Shown: piece by piece, positions 37,112 through 45,926 of the stretch
Numbering within the stretch: position 1 is the stretch's first letter
Layout of the letters: each line of letters starts with the position of its first letter
NCBI GenBank assembly: GCA_038147195.1
Contig: JAYQTB010000004.1
Location: forward strand, 1,178,001-1,242,000
DNA length: 64,000 nt
Origin: Eutrophocola salsuginis
GTDB taxonomy: Bacteria; Pseudomonadota; Gammaproteobacteria; Pseudomonadales; Pseudohongiellaceae
Direction of reading: 5' to 3'
Position numbers and translations under genes: made by a program
The notes under the pieces: generated by a model
Seen by the model: only the letters and a program-made list of their open reading frames with translations
The model's database searches: none
Told to the model about the DNA's origin: nothing

Positions 37112-37809
37112 TATCTTCCCCCTTATTCAATTTTTTGAAACCATCCAACGATGTGGAAGTGAAAAGCGGGAAAATTCAGAAATAATTTGCTAAAAGCTAT
37201 AGCCAAAAGAAACAGCAAATTGATTAAAAAATTAGAAATTAGAAACAGATATTTCCTATTTTTTACCCCGCGTCCTCTGATTCAAAAAGAGAAACTACTA
37301 AGTGGTCAATAGAAAATATGCGAAATGATAATATTTCTTAATTTACATTTGTATAAATCATTAATTCAATAATAATTTAATTTATCTATAAGATAATATT
37401 ATATTTTTTATTTAATATATTTATTGATTATATATATTTATTATGATGAATTGCATAATGATTTCTCATAATTATGCCTTTTCAGATGAATGATAATTTA
37501 TGATTAATTAGAACAATTTTTTGTCTGATTTAGAACGTCCAAATTCGGATAGAAATAAGAATATAAGATAAAACTTCGTAAATTAATTTTAGTAAGTATT
37601 AAAATTGTAGTGAGTATAAATCGGTCTCACATTGCATATCTTGGAGGATTCTTAATCACTAATCACATTACGATACGCCTCAGGATAAATTATCTTGGCT
37701 ATGCAATTCATCCAAACTCTCCATTCTCTACATTCTATGTATTAATACGCCACTCTATATAAAAAACGGGGCCTTAGTTAAGGCCCCGTCTCCAAGAGTT
37801 GAAAGTTAA
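37112..37809. other. AT-rich spacer between receptor copies 1 and 2
   Basis: About 700 bp with no convincing gene on either strand, strikingly AT-rich (long runs such as 37340-37450) beside GC-rich genes. It should contain the promoter of copy 1, near the 37.1-37.3 kb end, and the terminator of copy 2 at 37766-37789. The ~25 bp next to the copy 1 start resembles the copy 2 leader (GGGGGAAGATA before ATG). I see no clear sigma-70 pair I would defend. Confidence 0.6.
37766..37789 (-). terminator. Intrinsic terminator of TonB receptor copy 2
   Basis: Arms ACGGGGCCTTA / TAAGGCCCCGT around a 2-nt loop, followed on the minus strand by TTTTTTAT. Nearly the same hairpin ends copy 3, including the flanking CTCCAAGAGTTGAAAG. 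Confidence 0.88.
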
Positions 37810-40800
37810 TTAGAAATTATAATTAACGTTCAAGGCATAACGACGACCAAAGACATCATAGTCGTTGGATACCGTCTGAGAACCGCCGCGTGAACTGAAA
37901 CTTGGGATGATCGGTGGGTTCCTGTCAAACAGGTTCTGAACATTCAACCCCAAATCCCATGTGTGTCCGCCAGCTGTCTCGCCCTGATAACCAATGCGGC
38001 CATTCCACCAGGTGGACGACGGCACGGTGTTATCATCAACATCCACGCCCTCGACCCAGTTTCTAGTACGCAGCACATCCGCGTAGTACCTGCCCTGCAA
38101 CTGCACAGACCACGGTCCCACGGAGTACGTCGCGGTGATGTTGGCCGTCAGGTCAGGGTTACCAAGCGACCCCTCAAAGTTGTCTTCGTTGCCGTTAGAG
38201 GAAACGTTTACACGCTCTATGATGTAGCCCGCCAACGCACGAACACTGAAGTTCTCAAACTCACTGTCAAAGAAGTTAGGCTCCGTACGATAGGCCACCT
38301 CAAGGTCAACACCCTCCACACGCGCCTGCGCAACGTTCTGGAAATAGTTGAACACACGACCAATGTTGTTAGTGACCGGATCACGGGTGATGTTGCCACA
38401 CTGCTCCGTTACACCGGCAGCACACAAGTCCACAATCGTCTGCAGACCCAACTGCCCGACCGCATCACCAATCTTGATTTCATACCAGTCGGCTGACATC
38501 TGGAAACCATCTAACCAGTTAGGTTCATACACCAAGCCAGCCACAACGGTATCACCAATCTCCGGACGCAGATCCGGGTTACCACCGGCTACCGACGTAA
38601 TCTGTACCTGAGCGTTGCCGAACTGCGGATCATTCACGGCACCACCACCCCCCTGGGCGTCGAATCGCTCCCTGAAGGTTGGCTCACGCACGTCGCGGGA
38701 CTTGGTCGCACGGAATCTCAGCTCTTCGTTCAGTTCAAACTCCAAACCCAGCTTCCAGCTGTCAATCTCACCGGTGCGCGAATAATCGGAACGGCGGAAT
38801 GCCGCCGAACCACCCAGACGTTGCTGACCGGACGCGGACTCCCAGAACGGTGCCTGGACCTCAGCGAACCACTCCCACACATCATACTGACCGGCGATAT
38901 TCGGCACAGTGGAGAATTGGTGTAAGTTGGCGCTGCCTCCCGTGTATCCCGGCGGGATGCCCTGGATACCCAAGGCTGGATCGTTTAGCGGTGGTCCTAG
39001 TGCGTCAACTTCTTCAGGCTGTGCATTATCGGTCATCACCTGATCACGATAGGTGAGACCGGCCGCGAATGACACCGCACCATAGCCCCAGCCCTCAAAG
39101 ATTTCACCCTGGACCAATACTTCAGCAAAATCCTGGTCGATGTTACCGACACCCTTCTTGAGAGTGCCCATGTAATCAAGAGCTTCCTGGCTAATGTTGC
39201 CGTTACCCATCACGTTATACGGCACACAGTCACGCACAGTGTTATCCAGGCCGATGGGTGAGGCTAACGGCGACCCGGTACCACCCGCAATAGCTTCTGG
39301 GCTAGATCGCGAATTAACATATCCTTTTATCGCAGGCGATGCAGCCAGCTGTGCCGGTGTCGGGTTATACAGCTGGACTCGGCAAACAATGGCTCCGGTG
39401 TCCGGGTCTCTGACCGCGTCAGCACCCAGGAACATGCGGTCAACACGAATCTTGTTGTACACCTGACTGAGTTTCTGTGACTCACCACTCTGCCAGCTGG
39501 CCCTGAGGTCCCAACCATTAGGTAATACGGCATTAAAGCCAGCAGACCATGAATAATTGGTTAAAACGTTGTGATCTCTTTCGTTATATCCAATTTCAGG
39601 CGTATTCAAAAAGGAACCCAACTTATGTACTTGGATCTGTGTGATGCCCTCGCGGTCCATAATCTCAGCAACACTGTCAGGTAGGTAGGCATTGTCCCGA
39701 TAGACGGTGGCATACCACAGGTCCTGCATGGAGTAACCACTGCGACCGTCCGGGTTATCGTTGGACTCGGAACGCCCCGCCATCACCTGGGCAAAACCGG
39801 TGAAGTTATCACTGAACTGGTACTGGATGCCCGTGAAGAAGTTTCTGCCGACGACCTCTTGGCCGTTAGGGCCTCCACCAAAGGCGCGGTTGTGAATCTG
39901 ACCCTCCGGACCACCGGCCATGGAGCGGGTCGAGCCGGCGCCACCCAGGGTGTAGTGATCGCCCAGTACGAACGGCGTGATGTCCGATCCGTCTGGCGTG
40001 AACCTCATGTAGTAGAGGTCAGACTTAGATCCAACCTGTCCGCCACGGATCAACCCATACGGCGAGTGCTGAGAAGAGCTGACCCACGGATAGGTACACT
40101 GGCGGGGTCCAGTGCGATCTTTCTGATATTGATCGCAGGTTACATAGCCCCAGCGCTGGTACCAGCTGGCATCCAAGTCCTCAGGGTTGCGATCGATTTG
40201 ATCGATGAATTTCATATCAACAGACGCAATCACATTCAGGTTGTCACCGAACTGACGCCCGCCTGCGATGCTCACGTTGTAACGTTCACCGTCACCCCAC
40301 TCCGTGCGGCCTGTACCTGCCTGAATTTTAAGGCCCTCAAATTCACGGTCGATAACAAAGTTAGTCACACCACCCAGGGCGTCTGCGCCATAGGCGGCAG
40401 AGGCGCCACCGGTCACCACGTCAACCGTCCTGATTAGCGCCGTTGGGAAGGTGTCTACGTTGACCGAGCCACCCTTATCGGCAGGCACAACACGCGATCC
40501 GTCCAAAAGGACCAGTGTCCTATTGGCACCCAGGCTTCTCATGTCAAGGAAGGAACCGCCAGCCGATCCAAACAGGGCACCGCCACCGCGCTGGGCGGAC
40601 TGTGTCCCAAAGAACTGCGGCAACGCGTCGAGCTGTTCGGCCACAGTCGCACCAGGCTCAAAGTTGGTCAGTTCGTTGGTGGTTATGGCTGTGACCGGCG
40701 TGGGCGTCGCCATACCATCAGTCACCCTGATGCGGCTGCCCGTGACAGAAATTTCTTCGATGTCCGATGCAGTATCCTGCGCATAAAGAACTGGTCCCGA

Positions 40801-40875
40801 AATCAGCGAGGCTGAAATTGCAGAAACCGACGCGGCAAGGATATTTAAATGAAATTTCTTGGCTTTCTTTTTCAT
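37810..40875 (-). CDS. TonB-dependent receptor copy 2
   Basis: 1021 residues. A signal peptide (to about LYAQ), no STN domain, EEISVTGSRIRV, the plug (VVTGGASAAYGADALGGVTN) and a large ~850-residue barrel ending NVNYNF. The barrel interior has a Cys-containing extracellular stretch (VTCDQYQKDRTGPRQCTYPW) and another near IVDLCAAGVTEQCGN, likely disulfide loops. It belongs to the large receptors common in marine proteobacteria; substrate unknown. Private alleles versus copy 1 and 3 include the block IKGYVNSRSSPEAIAG, NISQEALDYMGTLKKG and MTDNAQPEEVDALG. Own terminator and AT-rich upstream region indicate a single-gene transcript. Confidence 0.93.
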   Translation of the reverse strand: MKKKAKKFHLNILAASVSAISASLISGPVLYAQDTASDIEEISVTGSRIRVTDGMATPTPVTAITTNELTNFEPGATVAEQLDALPQFFGTQSAQRGGGALFGSAGGSFLDMRSLGANRTLVLLDGSRVVPADKGGSVNVDTFPTALIRTVDVVTGGASAAYGADALGGVTNFVIDREFEGLKIQAGTGRTEWGDGERYNVSIAGGRQFGDNLNVIASVDMKFIDQIDRNPEDLDASWYQRWGYVTCDQYQKDRTGPRQCTYPWVSSSQHSPYGLIRGGQVGSKSDLYYMRFTPDGSDITPFVLGDHYTLGGAGSTRSMAGGPEGQIHNRAFGGGPNGQEVVGRNFFTGIQYQFSDNFTGFAQVMAGRSESNDNPDGRSGYSMQDLWYATVYRDNAYLPDSVAEIMDREGITQIQVHKLGSFLNTPEIGYNERDHNVLTNYSWSAGFNAVLPNGWDLRASWQSGESQKLSQVYNKIRVDRMFLGADAVRDPDTGAIVCRVQLYNPTPAQLAASPAIKGYVNSRSSPEAIAGGTGSPLASPIGLDNTVRDCVPYNVMGNGNISQEALDYMGTLKKGVGNIDQDFAEVLVQGEIFEGWGYGAVSFAAGLTYRDQVMTDNAQPEEVDALGPPLNDPALGIQGIPPGYTGGSANLHQFSTVPNIAGQYDVWEWFAEVQAPFWESASGQQRLGGSAAFRRSDYSRTGEIDSWKLGLEFELNEELRFRATKSRDVREPTFRERFDAQGGGGAVNDPQFGNAQVQITSVAGGNPDLRPEIGDTVVAGLVYEPNWLDGFQMSADWYEIKIGDAVGQLGLQTIVDLCAAGVTEQCGNITRDPVTNNIGRVFNYFQNVAQARVEGVDLEVAYRTEPNFFDSEFENFSVRALAGYIIERVNVSSNGNEDNFEGSLGNPDLTANITATYSVGPWSVQLQGRYYADVLRTRNWVEGVDVDDNTVPSSTWWNGRIGYQGETAGGHTWDLGLNVQNLFDRNPPIIPSFSSRGGSQTVSNDYDVFGRRYALNVNYNF

Positions 40876-41312
40876 TATCTTCCCCCTTATTTATTTTCAA
40901 TTACAGAACAAATAAATTTTTATGAAAGTAGGGAGAAATGAATAAGAAACGAACGCTTTAAAGATTTCGCCACAAATTTAATTTACAAATTAATTTATAA
41001 ATTAATCTTAGGGCTAGTAAATATTTTTTTAATCTCCCTTTTTTGATTGAAATTTAAGAAAAAGGACAGGTCAAATAAAAAAAACGAAAAAATGCTAATT
41101 TCTTTTTTTTAATAAAATTAAATTGTTAAATTGATTAAATTATATTTAAACAAAAAATAAATATATCCTTTTCTGTTCAAAATACTAATCGATTTGTTTT
41201 ATTTATTTTAACGAGTTACGGATCAATATTACTAAGATGGAATCATGAATGTAGCAGCCCTATAAAAAACGGGGCCTTAATAAAGGCCCCGTCTCCAAGA
41301 GTTGAAAGTTAA
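40876..41312. other. AT-rich spacer between receptor copies 2 and 3
   Basis: About 440 bp, very AT-rich, no gene seen. It should hold the copy 2 promoter and contains the copy 3 terminator at 41269-41292. Apart from the shared end next to the copy 2 start (CTTCCCCC on the plus strand) and the terminator, it does not look alignable with the 37.1-37.8 kb spacer. Confidence 0.55.
41269..41292 (-). terminator. Intrinsic terminator of TonB receptor copy 3
   Basis: Arms ACGGGGCCTT / AAGGCCCCGT around AATA, followed on the minus strand by TTTTTTATA. It is a near copy of the terminator of receptor copy 2. Confidence 0.88.
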
Positions 41313-44300
41313 TTAGAAATTATAATTAACGTTCAAGGCGTATCGACGACCAAAGACATCATAGTCGTTGGAAAGGGTCTGAGAACCGCCGCGTGAACTG
41401 AAACTTGGGATGATCGGTGGGTTCCTGTCAAACAGGTTCTGAACATTCAACCCCAAATCCCATGTGTGTCCGCCAGCTGTCTCGCCCTGATAACCAATGC
41501 GGCCATTCCACCAGGTGGACGACGGCACGGTGTTATCATCAACATCCCTACCCTCGACCCAGTTTCTATTGCGTAATACATCCGCGTAGTACCTGCCCTG
41601 CAACTGCACAGACCACGGTCCCACGGAGTACGTCGCGGTGATGTTGGCCGTCAGGTCAGGGTTACCATAAGACCCTTCAAAGTTGTCTTCGTTGCCGTTA
41701 GAGGAAACGTTTACACGCTCTATGATGTAGCCCGCCAACGCACGAACACTGAAGTTCTCAAACTCACTGTCAAAGAAGTTAGGCTCCGTACGATAGGCCA
41801 CCTCAAGGTCAACACCCTCCACACGCGCCTGCGCAACGTTCTGGAAATAGTTGAACACACGACCAATGTTGTTAGTGACCGGATCACGGGTGATGTTGCC
41901 ACACTGCTCCGTTACACCGGCAGCACACAAGTCCACAATCGTCTGCAGACCCAACTGCCCGACCGCATCACCAATCTTGATTTCATACCAGTCGGCTGAC
42001 ATCTGGAAACCATCTAACCAGTTAGGTTCATACACCAAGCCAGCCACAACGGTATCACCTATCTCCGGACGCAGGTTCGGGTTACCACCGGCTACCGACG
42101 TAATCTGTACCTGAGCGTTGCCGAACTGCGGATCATTCACGGCACCACCACCCCCCTGGGCGTCGAATCGCTCCCTGAAGGTTGGCTCACGCACGTCGCG
42201 GGACTTGGTCGCACGGAATCTCAGCTCTTCGTTCAGTTCAAACTCCAAACCCAGCTTCCAGCTGTCAATCTCACCGGTGCGCGAATAATCGGAACGACGG
42301 AATGCCGCCGAACCACCCAGACGTTGCTGACCGGACGCGGACTCCCAGAACGGTGCCTGGACCTCAGCGAACCACTCCCACACGTCATACTGACCGGCGA
42401 TATTCGGCACAGTGGAGAACTGGTGCAGGTTCGGTGAGCCTCCCGTGTATCCCGGCGGGATACCCTGGATACCCAAGGCTGGATCATTCAGGGGCGGCCC
42501 CAACGCATCCACCGACTCTGGTTGAGCATTGTCAGTCATTTGCTGATCACGATAGGTGAGACCGGCCGCGAATGACACCGCACCATAGCCCCAGCCCTCA
42601 AAGATTTCACCCTGAACCAATACTTCAGCAAAATCCTGATCGATGTTACCCACACCCTTCTTTAGGCTGCCGGCATAAGCAATGGCCTCAGCAGTCATGT
42701 TGCCATTACCCATCACGTTATACGGCACACAGTCACGCACAGTGCTATCCAGGCCGATGGGTGAGGCCAGCGGGGCACCAGTACCGCCTGCGACAGCCTC
42801 CGGGCTCGAGCGTGAGTTCACGCGACCCTGCACGGCGGGTGACGCCGCCAGCTGTGCCGGTGTCGGGTTATACAGCTGGACTCGGCAAACAATGGCTCCG
42901 GTGTCCGGGTCTCTGACCGCGTCAGCACCCAGGAACATGCGGTCAACACGAATCTTGTTGTACACCTGACTGAGTTTCTGTGACTCACCACTCTGCCAGC
43001 TGGCCCTGAGGTCCCAGCCGTTGGGCAGAACTGCGTCAAATCCTACCTGGTAAGAGTAGTTGGTCAGGACGTTGTGATCGTACTGCAGATTGCCGATCTC
43101 AGGTGTGTCGAGGAAAGATCCGAGTTTATGCAGCTGGAATGAGCTTAAACCCTCACGATCCATAATCTCTGCAACACTGTCAGGTAGGAAGGCATTGTCC
43201 CGATAGACGGTGACATACCACAGGTCCTGCATGGAGTAGCCACTTCTGCCGACGGCGGGCTGGTTCGACTCCGAACGCCCCGCCATCACCTGCGCAAAAC
43301 CGGTGAAGTTATCACTGAACTGGTACTGGATGCCCGTGAAGAAGTTTCTGCCGACGACCTCCTGGCCGTTAGGGCCTCCACCAAAGGCGCGGTTGTGAAT
43401 TTGACCCTCCGGACCACCGGCCATGGAGCGGGTCGAGCCGGATCCACCCAGGGTGTAGTGATCGCCCAACACGAACGGCGTGATGTCCGATCCGTCTGGC
43501 GTAAATTTCATGTAGTAAAGATCAGAACTTGGACCTACCCCACCCCCTCTAATTAGGCCGTACGGCGAGTGCTGAGAAGAGCTGACCCACGGATAGGTAC
43601 ACTGGCGGGGTCCAGAACGATCGATCTGCCATTGATCGCAGGTTACATAGCCCCAGCGCTGAAACCAGCTGGCATCCAAATCCTCAGGGTTACGGTCAAT
43701 AGAATCAATAAATTTGAGGTCCACTGAGGCGATCACATTGAGGTTGTCACCGAACTGACGCCCGCCTGCGATGCTCACGTTGTAACGATCACCATCGCCC
43801 CACTCAGTGACACCGGTACCTGCCTGAATTTTAAGACCCTCAAATTCACGGTCGATAACAAAGTTAGTCACACCACCCAGGGCGTCTGCGCCATAGGCGG
43901 CAGAGGCGCCACCGGTCACCACGTCAACCGTCCTGATTAGCGCCGTTGGGAAGGTGTCTACGTTGACCGAGCCACCCTTATCGGCAGGCACAACACGCGA
44001 TCCGTCCAAAAGGACCAGTGTCCTGTTGGCACCCAGGCTTCTCATATTCAGGAAGGAACCGCCAGCCGATCCAAACAGGGCACCGCCACCGCGCTGGGCG
44101 GACTGTGTCCCAAAGAACTGCGGCAACGCGTCGAGCTGTTCGGCCACAGTCGCACCAGGCTCAAAGTTGGTCAGTTCGTTGGTGGTTATGGCTGTGACCG
44201 GCGTGGGCGTCGCCATACCATCAGTCACCCTGATGCGGCTGCCCGTGACAGAAATTTCTTCGATGTCCGATGCAGTATCCTGTGCTAATACCATGCCACC

Positions 44301-44381
44301 TCCAATGGTGGATGAAGCAACAGCTATCATCAGACATAAAGACTTCTTTTTAAAAGATCTATTTTTTTTCAGATACTTCAT
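41313..44381 (-). CDS. TonB-dependent receptor copy 3
   Basis: 1022 residues, intact. The signal peptide is unrelated to copies 1 and 2 (MKYLKKNRSFKKKSLCLMIA, cleavage near VLAQ), but from QDTASDIEEISVTGSRIRV onward the mature protein is nearly identical to copy 2. Differences cluster in patches expected in surface loops: FQRWGYVTCDQWQIDRSGPR, SESNQPAVGRSGYS, FQLHKLGSFLDTPEIGNLQYDH and SYQVGFDAVLPNG. It has its own leader (GGGGAGAAA before ATG) and terminator. Ligand unknown. It is the most upstream of the three in transcription order and the likely donor of the 3' half of copy 1. Confidence 0.93.
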   Translation of the reverse strand: MKYLKKNRSFKKKSLCLMIAVASSTIGGGMVLAQDTASDIEEISVTGSRIRVTDGMATPTPVTAITTNELTNFEPGATVAEQLDALPQFFGTQSAQRGGGALFGSAGGSFLNMRSLGANRTLVLLDGSRVVPADKGGSVNVDTFPTALIRTVDVVTGGASAAYGADALGGVTNFVIDREFEGLKIQAGTGVTEWGDGDRYNVSIAGGRQFGDNLNVIASVDLKFIDSIDRNPEDLDASWFQRWGYVTCDQWQIDRSGPRQCTYPWVSSSQHSPYGLIRGGGVGPSSDLYYMKFTPDGSDITPFVLGDHYTLGGSGSTRSMAGGPEGQIHNRAFGGGPNGQEVVGRNFFTGIQYQFSDNFTGFAQVMAGRSESNQPAVGRSGYSMQDLWYVTVYRDNAFLPDSVAEIMDREGLSSFQLHKLGSFLDTPEIGNLQYDHNVLTNYSYQVGFDAVLPNGWDLRASWQSGESQKLSQVYNKIRVDRMFLGADAVRDPDTGAIVCRVQLYNPTPAQLAASPAVQGRVNSRSSPEAVAGGTGAPLASPIGLDSTVRDCVPYNVMGNGNMTAEAIAYAGSLKKGVGNIDQDFAEVLVQGEIFEGWGYGAVSFAAGLTYRDQQMTDNAQPESVDALGPPLNDPALGIQGIPPGYTGGSPNLHQFSTVPNIAGQYDVWEWFAEVQAPFWESASGQQRLGGSAAFRRSDYSRTGEIDSWKLGLEFELNEELRFRATKSRDVREPTFRERFDAQGGGGAVNDPQFGNAQVQITSVAGGNPNLRPEIGDTVVAGLVYEPNWLDGFQMSADWYEIKIGDAVGQLGLQTIVDLCAAGVTEQCGNITRDPVTNNIGRVFNYFQNVAQARVEGVDLEVAYRTEPNFFDSEFENFSVRALAGYIIERVNVSSNGNEDNFEGSYGNPDLTANITATYSVGPWSVQLQGRYYADVLRNRNWVEGRDVDDNTVPSSTWWNGRIGYQGETAGGHTWDLGLNVQNLFDRNPPIIPSFSSRGGSQTLSNDYDVFGRRYALNVNYNF

Positions 44382-44766
44382 GCAATTTCTCCCCTTAATA
44401 TAAGTTGAGTTTGTTATTTAATTACCTCACATTTAGTTAGGTTAGGAGCTGGCACCTGGAATATAGAAATAGAGGCCAATAACCCAGTCATTCCGACTTC
44501 ATAAATCCTATTGATAAGAAATATTTATCGTTTCGATATTTATTTCAATGACATAATGTCTTTTTTTATTGATTCAATTCAATATATTTTTATTTATTAT
44601 TTTTATAAATATTTTTAAGCATTTTTACATATTTTGTACGCAAGAACTTGAGCATCCTGAGGAAGAAAGCAAAAGCACCGCTTAGTGCCTAAAACCGAGA
44701 CATTTTTGTTGAGTTGCAATATGCTTAAACTATTGATTTTTTGAAAAAAATGGGCGAACAAAGAAG
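44382..44766. other. AT-rich divergent spacer between receptor copy 3 and the flavin reductase
   Basis: About 385 bp, AT-rich in its central part (44510-44640), no gene seen. It must hold divergent promoters for receptor copy 3 (minus) and the flavin reductase (plus). Confidence 0.5.
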
Positions 44767-45369
44767 ATGTTTTTAGACCCCTCTTCACTCAACAACAAGG
44801 AAATGTACAAATTCCTCATCGGCGGGGTCGCCCCAAGACCCATCGCCTGGGCAGGTACTCGAAGCCGGGAGGGAGTTAACAATCTGGCACCCTTCTCATT
44901 TTTTAACGCTTTCAGTTCGACGCCACCAATTGTGGGCTTTTCTACAATCCCTAGGCTTGATGGACGAAAGAAGGACACCCTGCAAAACGTCATCGACAGC
45001 AAATGCTTTACCCTGAGCACAGTCAGCCACAAGCTGGTCACACAGATGAGCAAGTCGGCCGCCCTGCTCGAGCCGGAAGAGGATGAGTTCAGCTATGCCG
45101 GACTGGAACCTGCAGAGGCACAGAGCATCTGTGCGCCGTACGTGAAAGGCGCCCTCCTCGTCTTTGAATGCGAGCTCAATCAGATTGTCAGCTTTGGCGA
45201 GGTCGAGGGCTCCGGCAACCTAATCCTCGGACAGATCAAGCACATCATGATTGATGACGACATTTACCAGGATGGCTACGTGGATTTCGAGAAACTCGAC
45301 CCTGTCGGCCGCCTGGCTGGCAACTGGTACGCGACCATTCGTGATAAGTTCGAATTGAAACGGGGGTAA
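44767..45369 (+). CDS. Flavin reductase-like FMN-binding protein (DIM6/NTAB family)
   Basis: 200 residues. MFLDPSSLNNKEMYKFLIGGVAPRPIAWAGT is the typical start of flavoredoxin-like split-barrel proteins; NNLAPFSFFNAFSSTPPIVGFS and KDTLQNVIDSKCFTLS carry the FMN-contacting loops. The C-terminus has GRLAGNWYATIRD. Such proteins bind FMN and reduce flavins or small aromatic substrates, sometimes supplying reduced flavin to a monooxygenase. No oxygenase partner is adjacent. It is followed 2 bp later by the BON-domain gene. Confidence 0.87.
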   Translation: MFLDPSSLNNKEMYKFLIGGVAPRPIAWAGTRSREGVNNLAPFSFFNAFSSTPPIVGFSTIPRLDGRKKDTLQNVIDSKCFTLSTVSHKLVTQMSKSAALLEPEEDEFSYAGLEPAEAQSICAPYVKGALLVFECELNQIVSFGEVEGSGNLILGQIKHIMIDDDIYQDGYVDFEKLDPVGRLAGNWYATIRDKFELKRG

Positions 45370-45371
45370 AA

Positions 45372-45866
45372 ATGAAGCGTATTTTTATAACGGCGCTCTT
45401 CCTAGTGTTAACTTCACTAGCTGCTGCACAGGAAATTGATGACACCTCCATATCCACGCGCGTCAACTTTGCGCTGCAAAATAGCAAGGCGCTAACCGGT
45501 TCGGATTTCCTGGCAGTCAGTGTTAATGGATACGTTCTACTGGCGGGACAGGTTTTAAGCGAAGAGCAGCGCAACGCTGCTGCCGCAGCTGCCGCGTTTG
45601 CCTCGAAAGACATCAGGCGCCTCATAAACGAGCTCGAGGTGGTTGACGAGCTGGATTATTCGTTCGATGCTCCAGATAGGCAAATCCTGGCGCAGTTCGA
45701 GGCCGTCATACCCGCCATGTCGTCAGCTACGGTTCCAGTTATACACAACGGCATGGTTTTCCTACTGGGCCGCGTCAGCCGCGCTGAAGGCAACGATGTT
45801 GCTCAGCAGATTAGCCGCATGGATGGCGTCAAGGGAGTGAAAATCAGCTACGAGTACATCGATTAA
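45372..45866 (+). CDS. BON-domain periplasmic protein
   Basis: 164 residues with a signal peptide ending SLAAAQ. A BON domain follows (DDTSISTRVNFALQNSKALTGSDFLAVSVNGYVLLAGQV), and a second, more divergent BON-like half (DRQILAQFEAVIPAM ... VIHNGMVFLLGRVSRAEG ... RMDGVKGVKISYEYI). BON proteins such as OsmY attach to the envelope and support membrane stability under stress. It is two bases downstream of the flavin reductase gene and ends in a bidirectional terminator. Confidence 0.85.
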   Translation: MKRIFITALFLVLTSLAAAQEIDDTSISTRVNFALQNSKALTGSDFLAVSVNGYVLLAGQVLSEEQRNAAAAAAAFASKDIRRLINELEVVDELDYSFDAPDRQILAQFEAVIPAMSSATVPVIHNGMVFLLGRVSRAEGNDVAQQISRMDGVKGVKISYEYID

Positions 45867-45883
45867 TAATTGTTGATAATAAA

Positions 45884-45909
45884 AAAAGGGCCGCAATGGC
45901 GGCCCTTTT
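45884..45909. terminator. Bidirectional intrinsic terminator
   Basis: GGGCCGC-AATG-GCGGCCC flanked by A-run on the left and TTTT on the right. It lies between the convergent BON gene and lyase-like gene and can serve both. Confidence 0.88.
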
Positions 45910-45926
45910 ACTTAAACGTACTATTT

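Noticed and set aside
34047..44381. Receptor array as a transposon or phage-borne repeat
   Set aside because: No transposase, integrase, terminal repeats or target duplication were seen; each unit is a complete gene with its own terminator.
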